64,000 bases of DNA from NCBI RefSeq assembly GCF_002482385.1, contig NZ_DLFW01000044.1, positions 1 through 64,000 of the forward strand, read 5' to 3'. The notes below the pieces were generated by a model. It searched no databases. It worked only from the letters and a program-made list of their open reading frames with translations, and was not told the origin of the DNA. Numbering within the stretch: the first letter of the stretch is position 1; each line of letters begins with the position of its first letter. Below, piece after piece: positions 27,982 to 36,689 of the stretch. The position numbers and the translations under genes were made by a program. This DNA is from Dysgonomonas sp. UBA7710. Its GTDB lineage: Bacteria > Bacteroidota > Bacteroidia > Bacteroidales > Dysgonomonadaceae.

Positions 27982-28338
27982 TTATTTATCTTCATCTTTA
28001 TCGTACAACGACTCGTCGCCGTGGTCACCTGTGCGTATGCGTATCGATTGCTCGATACTGGAAACGAAAATTCGTCCGTCACCGCTTTCTCCCGTATATG
28101 CCGCTTTTAGTATGGCGTCTATTGACTTTTCTACATTGATATTTCTTACTACGAATGAAATATATATACGGTCTATAGCATTCACGTCATATGCTATTCC
28201 CCTGAATATTAATCCTTGACGGGCACTACCCTGTCCTTTTACATCCCACCACGACAAGAAGTCTATATCTGCTTCGTGCAATGCAGCGCGGACTTCATTA
28301 AATTTTGATTTGCGGATAATCGCTTCGATTTTTTTCAT
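27982..28338 (-). CDS. glnK: P-II family nitrogen regulatory protein
   Basis: Trimeric nitrogen/energy sensor that binds ATP/ADP and 2-oxoglutarate; next to amt it usually plugs the transporter when nitrogen is ample. The 118-residue protein has the P-II landmarks: MKKIEAIIRKSKFNEVRAAL, a T-loop between about 37 and 55 with RGIAYDV, and the signature GESGDGRIFVSSIEQSIRIRTGD. Tyr50 in RGIAY aligns with Tyr51, the uridylylation site of enterobacterial P-II, but the preceding LYRG-type Tyr is Phe. The tail (DHGDESLYDKDEDK) is longer and more acidic than usual. It is the middle gene of the operon, 42 bp from amt. Confidence 0.95.
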   Translation of the reverse strand: MKKIEAIIRKSKFNEVRAALHEADIDFLSWWDVKGQGSARQGLIFRGIAYDVNAIDRIYISFVVRNINVEKSIDAILKAAYTGESGDGRIFVSSIEQSIRIRTGDHGDESLYDKDEDK

Positions 28339-28368
28339 TTTAAATAATAATTATAGAGTGATTTTTAC

Positions 28369-29103
28369 TTACTTGATGGATATTCCGAATACAAAGTGTA
28401 TGTCTTCCATTGCCGGATTAGCTATTATATTGGCAAATACGGGTAGAGAGAATGAATCTGTTATTTTTATACTTTTGGATGCATTCAACATAACGGAGGT
28501 AACTTTAAATCCTTTGGAAGTGCCGAGAGTCGTATTTTCCCAAGGGGTGAATCCTGTGGATATGCCCATGTCTACACCTTTGACTGAAAAAGGGTATGCT
28601 AGTTCCACATAGGTGGAGTAACTGTTATCCCCATTTTCTTTTTTATTTCCTCTTCCCAGAAAGAAAGTATTCCATGTCACGCTCAGAGGAAAGGATTCGG
28701 GTAGCGTGTAGCCTACTGTCGCTTCCAGCATATGCCCTCCGTTTCCTTCTGCCGGATAACTGAAATAGCGGTAAGCTCCTTCGCCATCCCACCAATAGTC
28801 CGTTACGGCAAGTTTTAGTCCGCTGGTTTCATAGGCTGCTGTGAAATCGACTTCTTTTGTGCCTTCATTGCTGGTAAAATCAGTTGAACCCCATGCACTT
28901 AAAGAGAAACCTCCAACGCTTGCACTCAGGCTGGGTTGTATGCTGGCTCCGGCTGTCTTCACTCCACGCCATACATATGAACTTACAATGTCTGCTCCTA
29001 AATCAACATCGATCTTTGATTGGGCATCGATCTGGGCCGTCGATAATAAGCCTGATAAAACGATAACTAAGTAAACTTTTTTCTTTAAAGTTGAAATTTT
29101 CAT
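28369..29103 (-). CDS. Outer-membrane beta-barrel protein of the nitrogen operon
   Basis: A 245-residue protein with a signal peptide (VYLVIVLSGLLSTAQIDAQ) and then alternating amphipathic strands. These include VDLGADIVSSYVWRGVK, SLSASVGGFSLSAWGSTDF and ATVGYTLPESFPLSVTWNTF, and it ends in an FGISIK-type final strand. This is the pattern of a small porin-like barrel (TorF-type or uncharacterised Bacteroidetes barrel). As first gene before P-II and amt, it may let ammonium or another small nitrogen compound cross the outer membrane, which is inference from context. The start used is the ATG at 29103; a TTG codon upstream is in frame but less likely. Confidence 0.72.
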   Translation of the reverse strand: MKISTLKKKVYLVIVLSGLLSTAQIDAQSKIDVDLGADIVSSYVWRGVKTAGASIQPSLSASVGGFSLSAWGSTDFTSNEGTKEVDFTAAYETSGLKLAVTDYWWDGEGAYRYFSYPAEGNGGHMLEATVGYTLPESFPLSVTWNTFFLGRGNKKENGDNSYSTYVELAYPFSVKGVDMGISTGFTPWENTTLGTSKGFKVTSVMLNASKSIKITDSFSLPVFANIIANPAMEDIHFVFGISIK

Positions 29104-29197
29104 AATCAAAAATATTTAAAGATGTTAAAAATGTCTTTTTATTCTCTTTTTGATTAGAAAAATGGTATTGGAGTATTCTTTTTGATGTTTATATCGG

Positions 29198-29228
29198 CAA
29201 AAGTATGTCAAAATATTTTAATGAGCAA
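29198..29228 (-). promoter_or_regulatory. Promoter of the barrel-glnK-amt operon
   Basis: On the minus strand, TTG at 29228-29226 and TACTTTTG at 29205-29198 lie 20 bp apart, a near-ideal Bacteroidetes promoter. The leader to the first start is about 90 nt. The region upstream of it (29229-29483) holds no gene and nothing else I recognise. Confidence 0.75.
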
Positions 29229-29483
29229 ATTTGAAGCATGTAAATTTGAAAAAAAGTTTTAATGACTGTTTTTGGTGTGTTATATTGTTTGTGTAATGGC
29301 GCTATTTATGCTTATTAGATACTGTTTGTCTCTATAATTAATCAAAATGATTATTGTATATTTTTGAGAACTCTTTATCTATATAGCGAAATAATTGTGT
29401 CGACTTATTCCGGATTCTTTGAAAAAGTGAAAGAAGTGATTGAAACAGGTACAGAGAGTAACGCATTCGAAAAAGAGGAAAAC

Positions 29484-29577
29484 TGTTACCTTTGTTACCT
29501 TTTAACAAGTAGTAAGTTTTAAGTAATAAGCTGAAAAAATTGTATTTCTGTTTCCGGCTAACTGCTGACTGTTAATT
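29484..29577 (-). repeat. Intergenic repeat element, minus orientation (one GTAAC box plus heptamers)
   Basis: On the plus strand TGTTACCTTTGTTACC (29484-29499) is the complement of the paired GTAAC box. It is followed by words which on the minus strand read TATTACT, TAAAACT, TACTACT, TGTTAAA in 7-bp register (29502-29529). Further out on the minus strand lie ACAGTCA and GCAGTTA, the nCAGTnA words (about 29559-29573). Same architecture as the arrays at 9.0 and 57.6 kb, with a diverged middle. Confidence 0.75.
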
Positions 29578-29585
29578 GCATTGAA

Positions 29586-30290
29586 TTACTTATATAAAAG
29601 AAAGATACAAAGTTGTTTGGCCATATCGGGCAGTTGCTTAGTCCACTGTTTTACAGGCAATGTTTTGATATATTCGTCTTTGCAGGTAATATTCATTGCT
29701 ATACAAAGCTTCGTTGAAGGTGTGCAATGCTTGATTATGTCTTCTACCAGCTTTTGATTCCGGTATGGTGTCTCTATGAATATCTGGGTCTGGTGATCGT
29801 ATTGTATAAAGTGTTCGAGTTGTTTTAGCTTCTTGATACGTTCCGCACCATCGACAGGCAAATACCCCTGAAAGGCGAAACTTTGGCCGTTGAAACCCGA
29901 TGCCATCAGCGACAAGAGGATGGACGACGGGCCAACTAACGGCACCACTTTATAGCCCTTTCGCTGAGCAATAGCAACTATATCGTTCCCCGGGTCAGCT
30001 ACTGCAGGGCAACCGGCTTCGGATATAATGCCGATATGAAAGCCATTGGTTATTGGTTGCAGGTAATTATCTATATGTTCGGGTTTGGTATGTTTGTTCA
30101 ATTCATAGAAGGTGAGTTCGTCTATATTGATATTGCTATCCACCTTTTTCAAGAAACGGCGTGCCGAACGGATATTCTCAACAATGAAATATTTTATTTG
30201 CAATATTATTTCCTTGTTGTGTAGTGGCAATACCTGTTCTATGTCGGTTTCTCCTAATGTAACGGGGATAAGGTATAATGATGTTTGCAT
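29586..30290 (-). CDS. RsmI-like SAM-dependent methyltransferase (tetrapyrrole methylase fold)
   Basis: A 234-residue protein of the tetrapyrrole methylase superfamily. The closest pattern is RsmI, which 2'-O-methylates C1402 of 16S rRNA. It has SLYLIPVTLGE at the N-terminus, the SAM-site loop IISEAGCPAVADPG near 88-101, VPLVGPSSILLSLMASG near 117-133, FAFQGYLP near 139, and FIETPYRNQKLVEDI near 173-187. Bacteroidetes usually carry a short RsmI-like paralogue of about 230 residues in addition to full RsmI, and this has that size. The target (rRNA or other) is uncertain. It is a lone gene next to a repeat element. Confidence 0.82.
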   Translation of the reverse strand: MQTSLYLIPVTLGETDIEQVLPLHNKEIILQIKYFIVENIRSARRFLKKVDSNINIDELTFYELNKHTKPEHIDNYLQPITNGFHIGIISEAGCPAVADPGNDIVAIAQRKGYKVVPLVGPSSILLSLMASGFNGQSFAFQGYLPVDGAERIKKLKQLEHFIQYDHQTQIFIETPYRNQKLVEDIIKHCTPSTKLCIAMNITCKDEYIKTLPVKQWTKQLPDMAKQLCIFLLYK

Positions 30291-30405
30291 GCTTCTTATT
30301 GTTTTAGTTTATAGAGATAATACCTGTCACCTGTGGTAGTATATTCCGGCAGGATGATGACGAAACTTCTCTTATATTTGTTTATTTATCATTTGTTTGT
30401 ATGAT

Positions 30406-31920
30406 TTAGTCTTTTCGCTTGTATAGGAAATAAGTAGACTTTCCATTCTCTTCAAAGGTGCTTAAAAGCGTGTAATTTCTGTGAAGGACAGGCAAAGATA
30501 TATAGTAATCGTAGCTGAAAGAAGCCTCTGATAATATGATGAATTGTACTTTTTTCTCTTCTATATATCTTGTCTGTTCGTCCCTCATTTCGGGGTAAAT
30601 ATTGTAAGGCAGATTGGGAGAGATAAAATATTTTACAGTCGGCATTATATTAGCTTTGGTAAAGATACCTGTTGTGGCATCAAGCCCCATGCACATGAGA
30701 GTAGGGTTCTTTTCTTTCGCTATTATGTTGTAGAACTTATAGAAAACACCATTGTCTTCTTCCTGTTGTCTGAAAATGACTTCTTTTGGTTTGCCGAAAA
30801 AGTCTTTGGTCATGATTCCGCAAGCAAGGGCTACGAGAGTAAAAAATAGGTAGAAATACCATCGGGCAGGTATCTTAATATACTTGCGCAGTATATCGAG
30901 GATAGCGATTAAGCCCGTTATACAGAAAATGTAATAGGGTATGGAATAGTAGAAAACATAATTGGCGGGCATGAATATAACTGTGTACAATGACGCAAAT
31001 GACAGTGTCAGTCCCATCTTACCCCATATATTTCCTATATACCTGACAGGGAAGTATAGCGCACCGATGAGTATGATTATAAATTCGTAGTTGTCATATT
31101 TCAGGCGTTGGTAGAAGCGTACAATCAGGTTCTCCATGATGCGGGCGAAATCGCCGAGCTGCGCATATGTCCTGTTCAGTGTAATGTAAGTATCCCAGGC
31201 ATGGGAGAGCGCTCCGTTTATCAGGAAATAGATAACGATAGGCAAGGTTACAATCAGTACCCCGGCTAGGAATGCAGCTATATTCCGGAGCAGGTTCTTA
31301 TATTCTTTTTTTAGCAGTATATTGGTAAATACGGCCAGCAGGGGAAAGAACCAGAAGACGACCAGATTGAGCTTTATAAATAGCACAATGGTACACATAA
31401 TACCATGTACAAGCATATGTGAGGGTTTGTGCAGAGCAGCGTCTTTATTCTTAAAGTATCTGATGAACAGGTAGAGACTGATGACGATAAATAACGTGAT
31501 AAATTCTTCGGCCGAACCTCCTTCCGATGAATGCGAAAGCATCAGGACAGGGAAAAAGAGCGCGGTAATGAAGGCATATATTTTATCGAGGTATAATTTT
31601 CCTATAAGGTAGGCGGTAAATGTCATGCCCACCCATGCAAGGGATTCGATGAAGTACATGCCTATAAAAGAGTCTTCCGAAAAAAGGGAGCCGATACCAT
31701 AAATGACGAAGATAAGCGGACCCTTGTGATCGAAGATATCAGTATATAGTGTCTGCCCGTGAAACATAGCTTTACCTATATTGAAATAGAGGTTTATATC
31801 CGACCAGTCATTGAACGGATACAATGGCGACATCAGCGAGCAGAAAAAGACAAGAAGGAAAGCGTATATGAATAGAACAATAAATATGTTCTTGTCATCA
31901 GATATCGTTTTCTTTATCAT
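30406..31920 (-). CDS. GT-C type membrane glycosyltransferase (PMT/ArnT-like)
   Basis: A 504-residue integral membrane protein with about 11-12 predicted spans. It has a first extracytoplasmic loop containing YPFNDWSDINLYFNIGKAM and YTDIFDHKGPLIFVIYGIGS. The acidic residues there, and the DHKGP motif, match GT-C enzymes (GT39/GT83-like) that transfer sugars from polyprenyl-phosphate donors outside the membrane. HSSEGGSAEEF between spans 4 and 5 is another family-like loop. The C-terminal soluble part (FYKFYNIIAKEKNPTLMCMG onward) is periplasmic. The start at 31920 was chosen because the 30 residues before it have no hydrophobic character and the first span follows closely. The acceptor is unknown. 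Confidence 0.75.
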   Translation of the reverse strand: MIKKTISDDKNIFIVLFIYAFLLVFFCSLMSPLYPFNDWSDINLYFNIGKAMFHGQTLYTDIFDHKGPLIFVIYGIGSLFSEDSFIGMYFIESLAWVGMTFTAYLIGKLYLDKIYAFITALFFPVLMLSHSSEGGSAEEFITLFIVISLYLFIRYFKNKDAALHKPSHMLVHGIMCTIVLFIKLNLVVFWFFPLLAVFTNILLKKEYKNLLRNIAAFLAGVLIVTLPIVIYFLINGALSHAWDTYITLNRTYAQLGDFARIMENLIVRFYQRLKYDNYEFIIILIGALYFPVRYIGNIWGKMGLTLSFASLYTVIFMPANYVFYYSIPYYIFCITGLIAILDILRKYIKIPARWYFYLFFTLVALACGIMTKDFFGKPKEVIFRQQEEDNGVFYKFYNIIAKEKNPTLMCMGLDATTGIFTKANIMPTVKYFISPNLPYNIYPEMRDEQTRYIEEKKVQFIILSEASFSYDYYISLPVLHRNYTLLSTFEENGKSTYFLYKRKD

Positions 31921-32052
31921 TATATATAAATTGAAATCAGAGGCAAAAATAGGAAAAATATTACTGACAGTGAATTGTTTTGCACATTCATTCGAGAATG
32001 TTACTTTCATGAATTATAAATTGTTCTAACTTTACAGCCTAAAAAAATAAAA

Positions 32053-33426
32053 ATGAATTTGCCCGGTGATTTTATAATACGTACTAAACCGCTCTTGGGA
32101 GAAGAATGGAACAACCTTGTCGCAGCATTAAGCAGTGATTCACCAACAAGTATCCGTTTGAATAAAAAGAAGCGGAAAGAAATATCCGGGACTAAAGTCC
32201 CTTGGTGCGAAACAGGTTACTATCTCGACAAACGGCCGCAATTTACGTTCGATCCGTTGTTTCATGCGGGATGTTACTATGTACAGGAAGCGTCTTCCAT
32301 GTTTGTAGGGCAGGCGTTGAAGCAGTATGTTGAGGGAGATGTAAGAGTTTTGGATTTGTGTGCGGCTCCCGGCGGCAAATCTACTCTGATAGCCGATTTA
32401 TTGAGTGAGGATAGTTTGCTGGTATCGAACGAGGTAATCCGTTCACGGGCAAATATCTTGTCTGAAAATATGACTAAATGGGGTAATCCGAATGTTGTCG
32501 TAATAAACAACGATCCTGCTCATATTGGCAAACTGAAAGGCTTCTTTGATATTATACTTGTCGATGCTCCCTGTTCGGGTGAGGGTATGTTCCGAAAAGA
32601 TGAAGGAGCAATATCCGAGTGGTCTGTTGATAATGTAAAATTATGCAAAGAACGCCAGCAACGGATTTTAGCGGATATATGGCCTTCATTAAAACCTGAC
32701 GGATTATTATTATATAGTACATGTACCTATAACCCGGAAGAGAATGAAGAAAATGTACAGTGGATTCGCGATGAATTAGGAGCAGAAGTATTGCCTGTGG
32801 ATATACAGGAAGAGTGGGGGATAAGCCCATCTTTTGCAGAGGGTATTCCTGCTTATCGTTTTTTTCCCCATAAGACGAAAGGGGAAGGTTTCTTCTTTGC
32901 TTTATTGCGGAAGCAGCGGGAAGAGGGTGTCCGTACCGACTTCAGAAGAAAAAAAAATGAGAAAAAGAATAGAGTGGAATTGCCGGATCAGTATAAAGAT
33001 TATATTTTGGATAAAGAGCAATTTGTGTTTTATCCGAAGGGGGATTTTTGGTATGCCTCCAGGGAAGAACTGTATAATGATGTCTGTATTTTAAATTCCG
33101 GTTTGAATATTGTATCGGAAGGTATCTGTTTGGGAGAGTTTAAAGGAAAGGATTTTATTCCCGCGCAATCATTGGCTTTGAGTAATAATCTGAATATAGA
33201 AGCTTTCGAAGTTTACGATGCGGATTGGAAAACTGCGATAAGCTATCTGAGAAAGGAAGCCCTGATACTACAGGATATGCCGAAAGGCTATATTCTTTTG
33301 ACATATAAGGATATGCCGTTCGGATTTGTAAAGAATATAGGGAATCGAGCTAATAACCTTTATCCGCAGGAATGGCGCATACGTTCTGCAAATATACCCG
33401 AAATCGAAGTTAATGTGGCGGATTAG
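32053..33426 (+). CDS. 16S rRNA m5C methyltransferase, RsmB/RsmF (NOL1/NOP2/Sun) family
   Basis: SAM-dependent RNA cytosine-C5 methyltransferase. The 457-residue protein has the catalytic domain first: VLDLCAAPGGKSTLIADLL at 99-117, LVDAPCSGEGMF with Cys174, and YSTCTYNPEENE with the catalytic Cys224. The C-terminal part (about 300-457) fits the RsmF-type PUA-like and RNA-binding extension (FYPKGDFWYAS, GICLGEFKGKDFIPAQSLALS, GYILLTYKDMPFGFVKN). The size and tail favour RsmF/YebU (m5C1407) over RsmB. It converges with the last gene of the polysaccharide locus and their stop codons overlap by 4 bp. Confidence 0.92.
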   Translation: MNLPGDFIIRTKPLLGEEWNNLVAALSSDSPTSIRLNKKKRKEISGTKVPWCETGYYLDKRPQFTFDPLFHAGCYYVQEASSMFVGQALKQYVEGDVRVLDLCAAPGGKSTLIADLLSEDSLLVSNEVIRSRANILSENMTKWGNPNVVVINNDPAHIGKLKGFFDIILVDAPCSGEGMFRKDEGAISEWSVDNVKLCKERQQRILADIWPSLKPDGLLLYSTCTYNPEENEENVQWIRDELGAEVLPVDIQEEWGISPSFAEGIPAYRFFPHKTKGEGFFFALLRKQREEGVRTDFRRKKNEKKNRVELPDQYKDYILDKEQFVFYPKGDFWYASREELYNDVCILNSGLNIVSEGICLGEFKGKDFIPAQSLALSNNLNIEAFEVYDADWKTAISYLRKEALILQDMPKGYILLTYKDMPFGFVKNIGNRANNLYPQEWRIRSANIPEIEVNVAD

Positions 33427-34241
33427 CCCTTTACGAAACCGAAGATCCGCCCGATTTTACAGAATGCGCGGAACCCGTTGTATATCCAACGCTTAGACTT
33501 CATTATATCGGTAACAAAGCCGTTTTGTTCGAGGTAATAGAGCCGTTCCAGCTTTCTGACTGCATTTTCGTTGAGGAACTCACGGCAGACTTTCAGTTTT
33601 TCAGGATATATGACACTGCCGCCAATCCGGGTGCTGAATCCTTCCATATTGTAGATGACGATAAATGTGTCTACATATTTTACCGGTAGCTGGTCGATTC
33701 CTATTCCCTGAAAGAATAGTTTCCAGTCGGCGACTACCCGCAGGCTTTCGTCGTACAGTCCATATTTTTCGAAGTTGCTGCGGTGAATAAAGAATGCCTG
33801 ATGGCAAAGGAATCCGGAAAACAGTTCGTAGATAGCCATATGCCAGTCACGGTCTTTGTATGAGGTGTCTGCTTCCAGTTTGCCTTTTTGCTCCATATAG
33901 AAGCTACCACAGATGAAAGGGTCGTGCGGGTCACCTGTAAAGACTTTTTCCAGAGTATCTTTTTCATATAAGGCATCGCCGGAGTTCAGAAAGTACAGGT
34001 ATTCGCCTTTGGCCTGCTTTATGCCTTTGTTTTGAGCGTTATATATGCCGCTGTCCTTTTCACTTACCCAGTATGATATCTTATCTTCATATTTGCGGAT
34101 AAGGTCTATACTGCCGTCAGTGGACTTACCGTCGATGATGATAAACTCATAGTCGGTAAATGTTTGTGAAACAACACTGTCGATAGTCTTTTGCAAACCG
34201 GCTTTGTCATTCAGGTTTATGGTTATAATGGACAGTTTCAT
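33423..34241 (-). CDS. Glycosyltransferase family 2 (WcaA-like)
   Basis: A 272-residue GT2 enzyme, last gene of the minus-strand polysaccharide locus. It has MKLSIITINLNDKAGLQKTI, DYEFIIIDGKSTDGS, then SEKDSGIYNAQNKGIKQA near 80-97 and the metal site FLNSGDALYE (a GD-type variant of DxD). CHQAFFIHRS near 150 and VVADWKLF near 168 are family positions for acceptor handling. It has no membrane span. It is a clear paralogue of the gene at 42546-43349. It overlaps the rRNA methyltransferase gene tail to tail by 4 bp without a terminator. The sugar is unknown. Confidence 0.88.
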   Translation of the reverse strand: MKLSIITINLNDKAGLQKTIDSVVSQTFTDYEFIIIDGKSTDGSIDLIRKYEDKISYWVSEKDSGIYNAQNKGIKQAKGEYLYFLNSGDALYEKDTLEKVFTGDPHDPFICGSFYMEQKGKLEADTSYKDRDWHMAIYELFSGFLCHQAFFIHRSNFEKYGLYDESLRVVADWKLFFQGIGIDQLPVKYVDTFIVIYNMEGFSTRIGGSVIYPEKLKVCREFLNENAVRKLERLYYLEQNGFVTDIMKSKRWIYNGFRAFCKIGRIFGFVKG

Positions 34242-34244
34242 ATT

Positions 34245-35123
34245 TTATTTACGTTGCGATTCTATAAGGAACGGATTGATAAAGGATAATTTCTGAAACA
34301 AAGTGAGAACAGCAGCGGCTTTTCTGAGGCTGTAGCCCTTGGCATAGTATATCTGTATACGGTACATCCTTCTTATGCGATCTTTGACAATCTTTTTATA
34401 CTTATGACAGGTGTATTTATCAAACTCATGCAATAAATATACCATCCATGCGGTTTGGTTCAAGGGCTTTAATGTGGATGACATTCCCCCCAGATGCTGC
34501 CGGTACACTGCCATATATTCAGGCAGGAACTTAATTTTACCTGACAGGGAAACAATGAGTTGCAGGGCATAGTCGCCGTTCTTTACAGTGTAATACCAAT
34601 CGGGTGTTTTATGTGCGTCTTTGCGAAAAAGGATAGAGGCCGTAAGTAGTCCCCAGTCTTTACTAATAAGATCTTCTGTTGTCAATACATCCCGCTCCAT
34701 TTCTATATTTTCGTCCAGGACGCCGCACAGTAGTGTATAGGCCTTATGAGAGCACAAGGCGAAACCGGGATTGGCTTCCATAAAGTCTACCTGCTTCTGT
34801 AGTTTATATGGATCGGTCCAGTAGTCGTCACCATCGCAAAGAGCAATGTATTTGCCTTGTCCGGAGTTTATATTGTTTATCCAGTTAAGCATCATGCCCT
34901 GATTGGTTTCGGGTAACCTAAGGCGGATAATGTCGGGGTATTTCTTCTGATATTCAATGCATATGGCCCGTGTGTTATCTGTGCTGCAATCTTCGCCGAT
35001 AACCAGTTCGATGGGAAAGGTTGTTTTTTGCATCACTATTCCTTCAATAGCTTCAGCTATAAACTTCTCATGATTGTAGGTAATCATGGAAACGGAGACC
35101 AATATATTTTGTTGCTTATCCAT
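34245..35123 (-). CDS. Glycosyltransferase family 2
   Basis: A 292-residue GT2 enzyme with VSVSMITYNHEKFIAEAIEG at about 8-27, IELVIGEDCSTDNTR, the NQGMMLNWINNINSGQGKYIALC segment near 79-101 (interrupted motif) and the metal site DGDDYWTDP near 102-110. This DGDDYW form, with YNHEKF, marks the capsule/O-antigen subgroup also seen at 40746. The C-terminal region is basic and may sit on the membrane surface. It starts 3 bp after the neighbouring GT2 stop and is probably co-translated. Donor and linkage are unknown. Confidence 0.88.
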   Translation of the reverse strand: MDKQQNILVSVSMITYNHEKFIAEAIEGIVMQKTTFPIELVIGEDCSTDNTRAICIEYQKKYPDIIRLRLPETNQGMMLNWINNINSGQGKYIALCDGDDYWTDPYKLQKQVDFMEANPGFALCSHKAYTLLCGVLDENIEMERDVLTTEDLISKDWGLLTASILFRKDAHKTPDWYYTVKNGDYALQLIVSLSGKIKFLPEYMAVYRQHLGGMSSTLKPLNQTAWMVYLLHEFDKYTCHKYKKIVKDRIRRMYRIQIYYAKGYSLRKAAAVLTLFQKLSFINPFLIESQRK

Positions 35124-35146
35124 TTTATAGGCTTAGAATGAACTTT

Positions 35147-36670
35147 TTATTTTGATGCTTCCTCCAGCTTTATTTTCATATTTTTATTTCCCGGATAACC
35201 GGTGAATCTTCCAGTCAAATTACCTTCTTTATCATAGATTAGGTATGCAGGTATTCCTGACACATTCATATTCTCAGATATATACTCCCATTCTTCATTT
35301 GTCAGGTAGTAATGTTCTCCATCTATCCCTTTCACTCTCTCGTCCCATAATTTCTTAGGGGAAGAAGGGTTTGTGATATATACAAATACAATATCTTTTG
35401 TATTTAGTTCTCTTTTCAGAGGAATCATTTCTTTCATAGCTCCTATGCAAGGGCCACACCACGTCGCCCAGAAATCAATAAGGATTGCTTTTCCTTTATA
35501 TTTCCGGATGATGGTCTCTATGATTTTTTCTTTTTCTACAGACGGAGTTTCATTAAGTATAACCTTACCCTTATTCGCTGTCAGTCTTTCAATCTCCTCA
35601 TTCTTGAGAAGAATAACTTTTGCTATTTCCGCGTTCCCAAAGTATTCATTTATATTTTGGATTTGTTTGTTTGATAGAGGTTTCAGCTGATAAGTCAATT
35701 GGCTGATATATGCCTGACTAATTGCCACATCATAAAAGAGACCTCTATTGATACCTGTCAGAGGCACAAATATATTTTTAAAATTGGTAATCCATTCTTC
35801 TATAGGAGTTTCTTTAATTTCCGGAGTATTAAAAGGTTCTATTCTGAAAATGGTTTGGAATATCCGGCCGTAAACCTCATTGTACAAATATTGGGGGTTA
35901 TTTAGGTCAAATTCTTTGAGGAATGTAAAATATGAGAGATCAGGTGCCTTAATCTTTATAGTAGTAGTATCTTCTTTTTCCCGGGTATAGTTGTAGAGTT
36001 CCTCTACTACTTGTGAAAATTGAAGGGGGGTAGCTAAGTATAAGAGCTTCATATAATAATTAAGAAACATTTTGCTTTTTTCTGAAAGGATAGTATCGTT
36101 TTGAAATATTTCGAGTCTATTTTGCAAATCACGTTTCAGGATAGGCCTTATTTCTTTCGGATCATCTATGTAACGATTCAGACTATCTTTGGTTGCAAAA
36201 CGATACAGATAGCCAGTTTGGCTTGCTTTTATAAAGAGATCAGAAATATGCTTATTGTTTTCAGTATAAAAATCGGGACCCGAAACAGTTTTAAATTCTC
36301 GCCCTTCGCATACTATTTTTGTCTCCTTATTTACCTCCAGATTTAGAGTAAAACCTTCAAAAAAATCCGCATAGATGAATCCTATTGTCGGATTAATCTC
36401 CAGAGGTACTTCAGCTAAAAAAGTACCATCATCTTTTACTTCTATATCTATTCTGTCAATTTCTAATGTTATAGGTTTTGGAATTGTAAGTTGGATCTTC
36501 GATTTATTTTGCGGATTAAATCTAATTATCTTTCCGGATAACTTTGCGGTACCAACTTCTATTTTAGGATTAGGCAGAATATTGCCTTTGTCTTGTGCCG
36601 AACTTTGGAGGGTTATTAACAAGACATAAGCTATCAACGTTAATATAATTATACTTTTGAAATTCATCAT
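35147..36670 (-). CDS. TlpA-like thioredoxin-fold exported protein inside the polysaccharide locus
   Basis: A 507-residue protein with an N-terminal signal segment (FKSIIILTLIAYVLLITLQSSAQ), a long unclassified middle (about 35-370) and a C-terminal TlpA/ResA-type thioredoxin domain. The domain has IDFWATWCGPCIGAMKE, with the redox CGPC near 402-405, and the cis-Pro loop VSGIPAYLIYD. Such proteins in Bacteroidetes reduce periplasmic disulfides or act in stress responses; the N-terminal part resembles DUF4369-type beta domains only in overall layout. Two adjacent ATGs (36670 and 36667) are possible starts. The placement among glycosyltransferases is odd, and a direct glycan role is not evident. 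Confidence 0.8.
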   Translation of the reverse strand: MMNFKSIIILTLIAYVLLITLQSSAQDKGNILPNPKIEVGTAKLSGKIIRFNPQNKSKIQLTIPKPITLEIDRIDIEVKDDGTFLAEVPLEINPTIGFIYADFFEGFTLNLEVNKETKIVCEGREFKTVSGPDFYTENNKHISDLFIKASQTGYLYRFATKDSLNRYIDDPKEIRPILKRDLQNRLEIFQNDTILSEKSKMFLNYYMKLLYLATPLQFSQVVEELYNYTREKEDTTTIKIKAPDLSYFTFLKEFDLNNPQYLYNEVYGRIFQTIFRIEPFNTPEIKETPIEEWITNFKNIFVPLTGINRGLFYDVAISQAYISQLTYQLKPLSNKQIQNINEYFGNAEIAKVILLKNEEIERLTANKGKVILNETPSVEKEKIIETIIRKYKGKAILIDFWATWCGPCIGAMKEMIPLKRELNTKDIVFVYITNPSSPKKLWDERVKGIDGEHYYLTNEEWEYISENMNVSGIPAYLIYDKEGNLTGRFTGYPGNKNMKIKLEEASK

Positions 36671-36689
36671 TTTTTTACTATATTTAACC

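Noticed and set aside
27982..28338. Loss of the P-II uridylylation tyrosine
   Set aside because: Counting residues, Tyr50 in RGIAY aligns with Tyr51 of enterobacterial P-II; only the earlier LYRG tyrosine is replaced by Phe.
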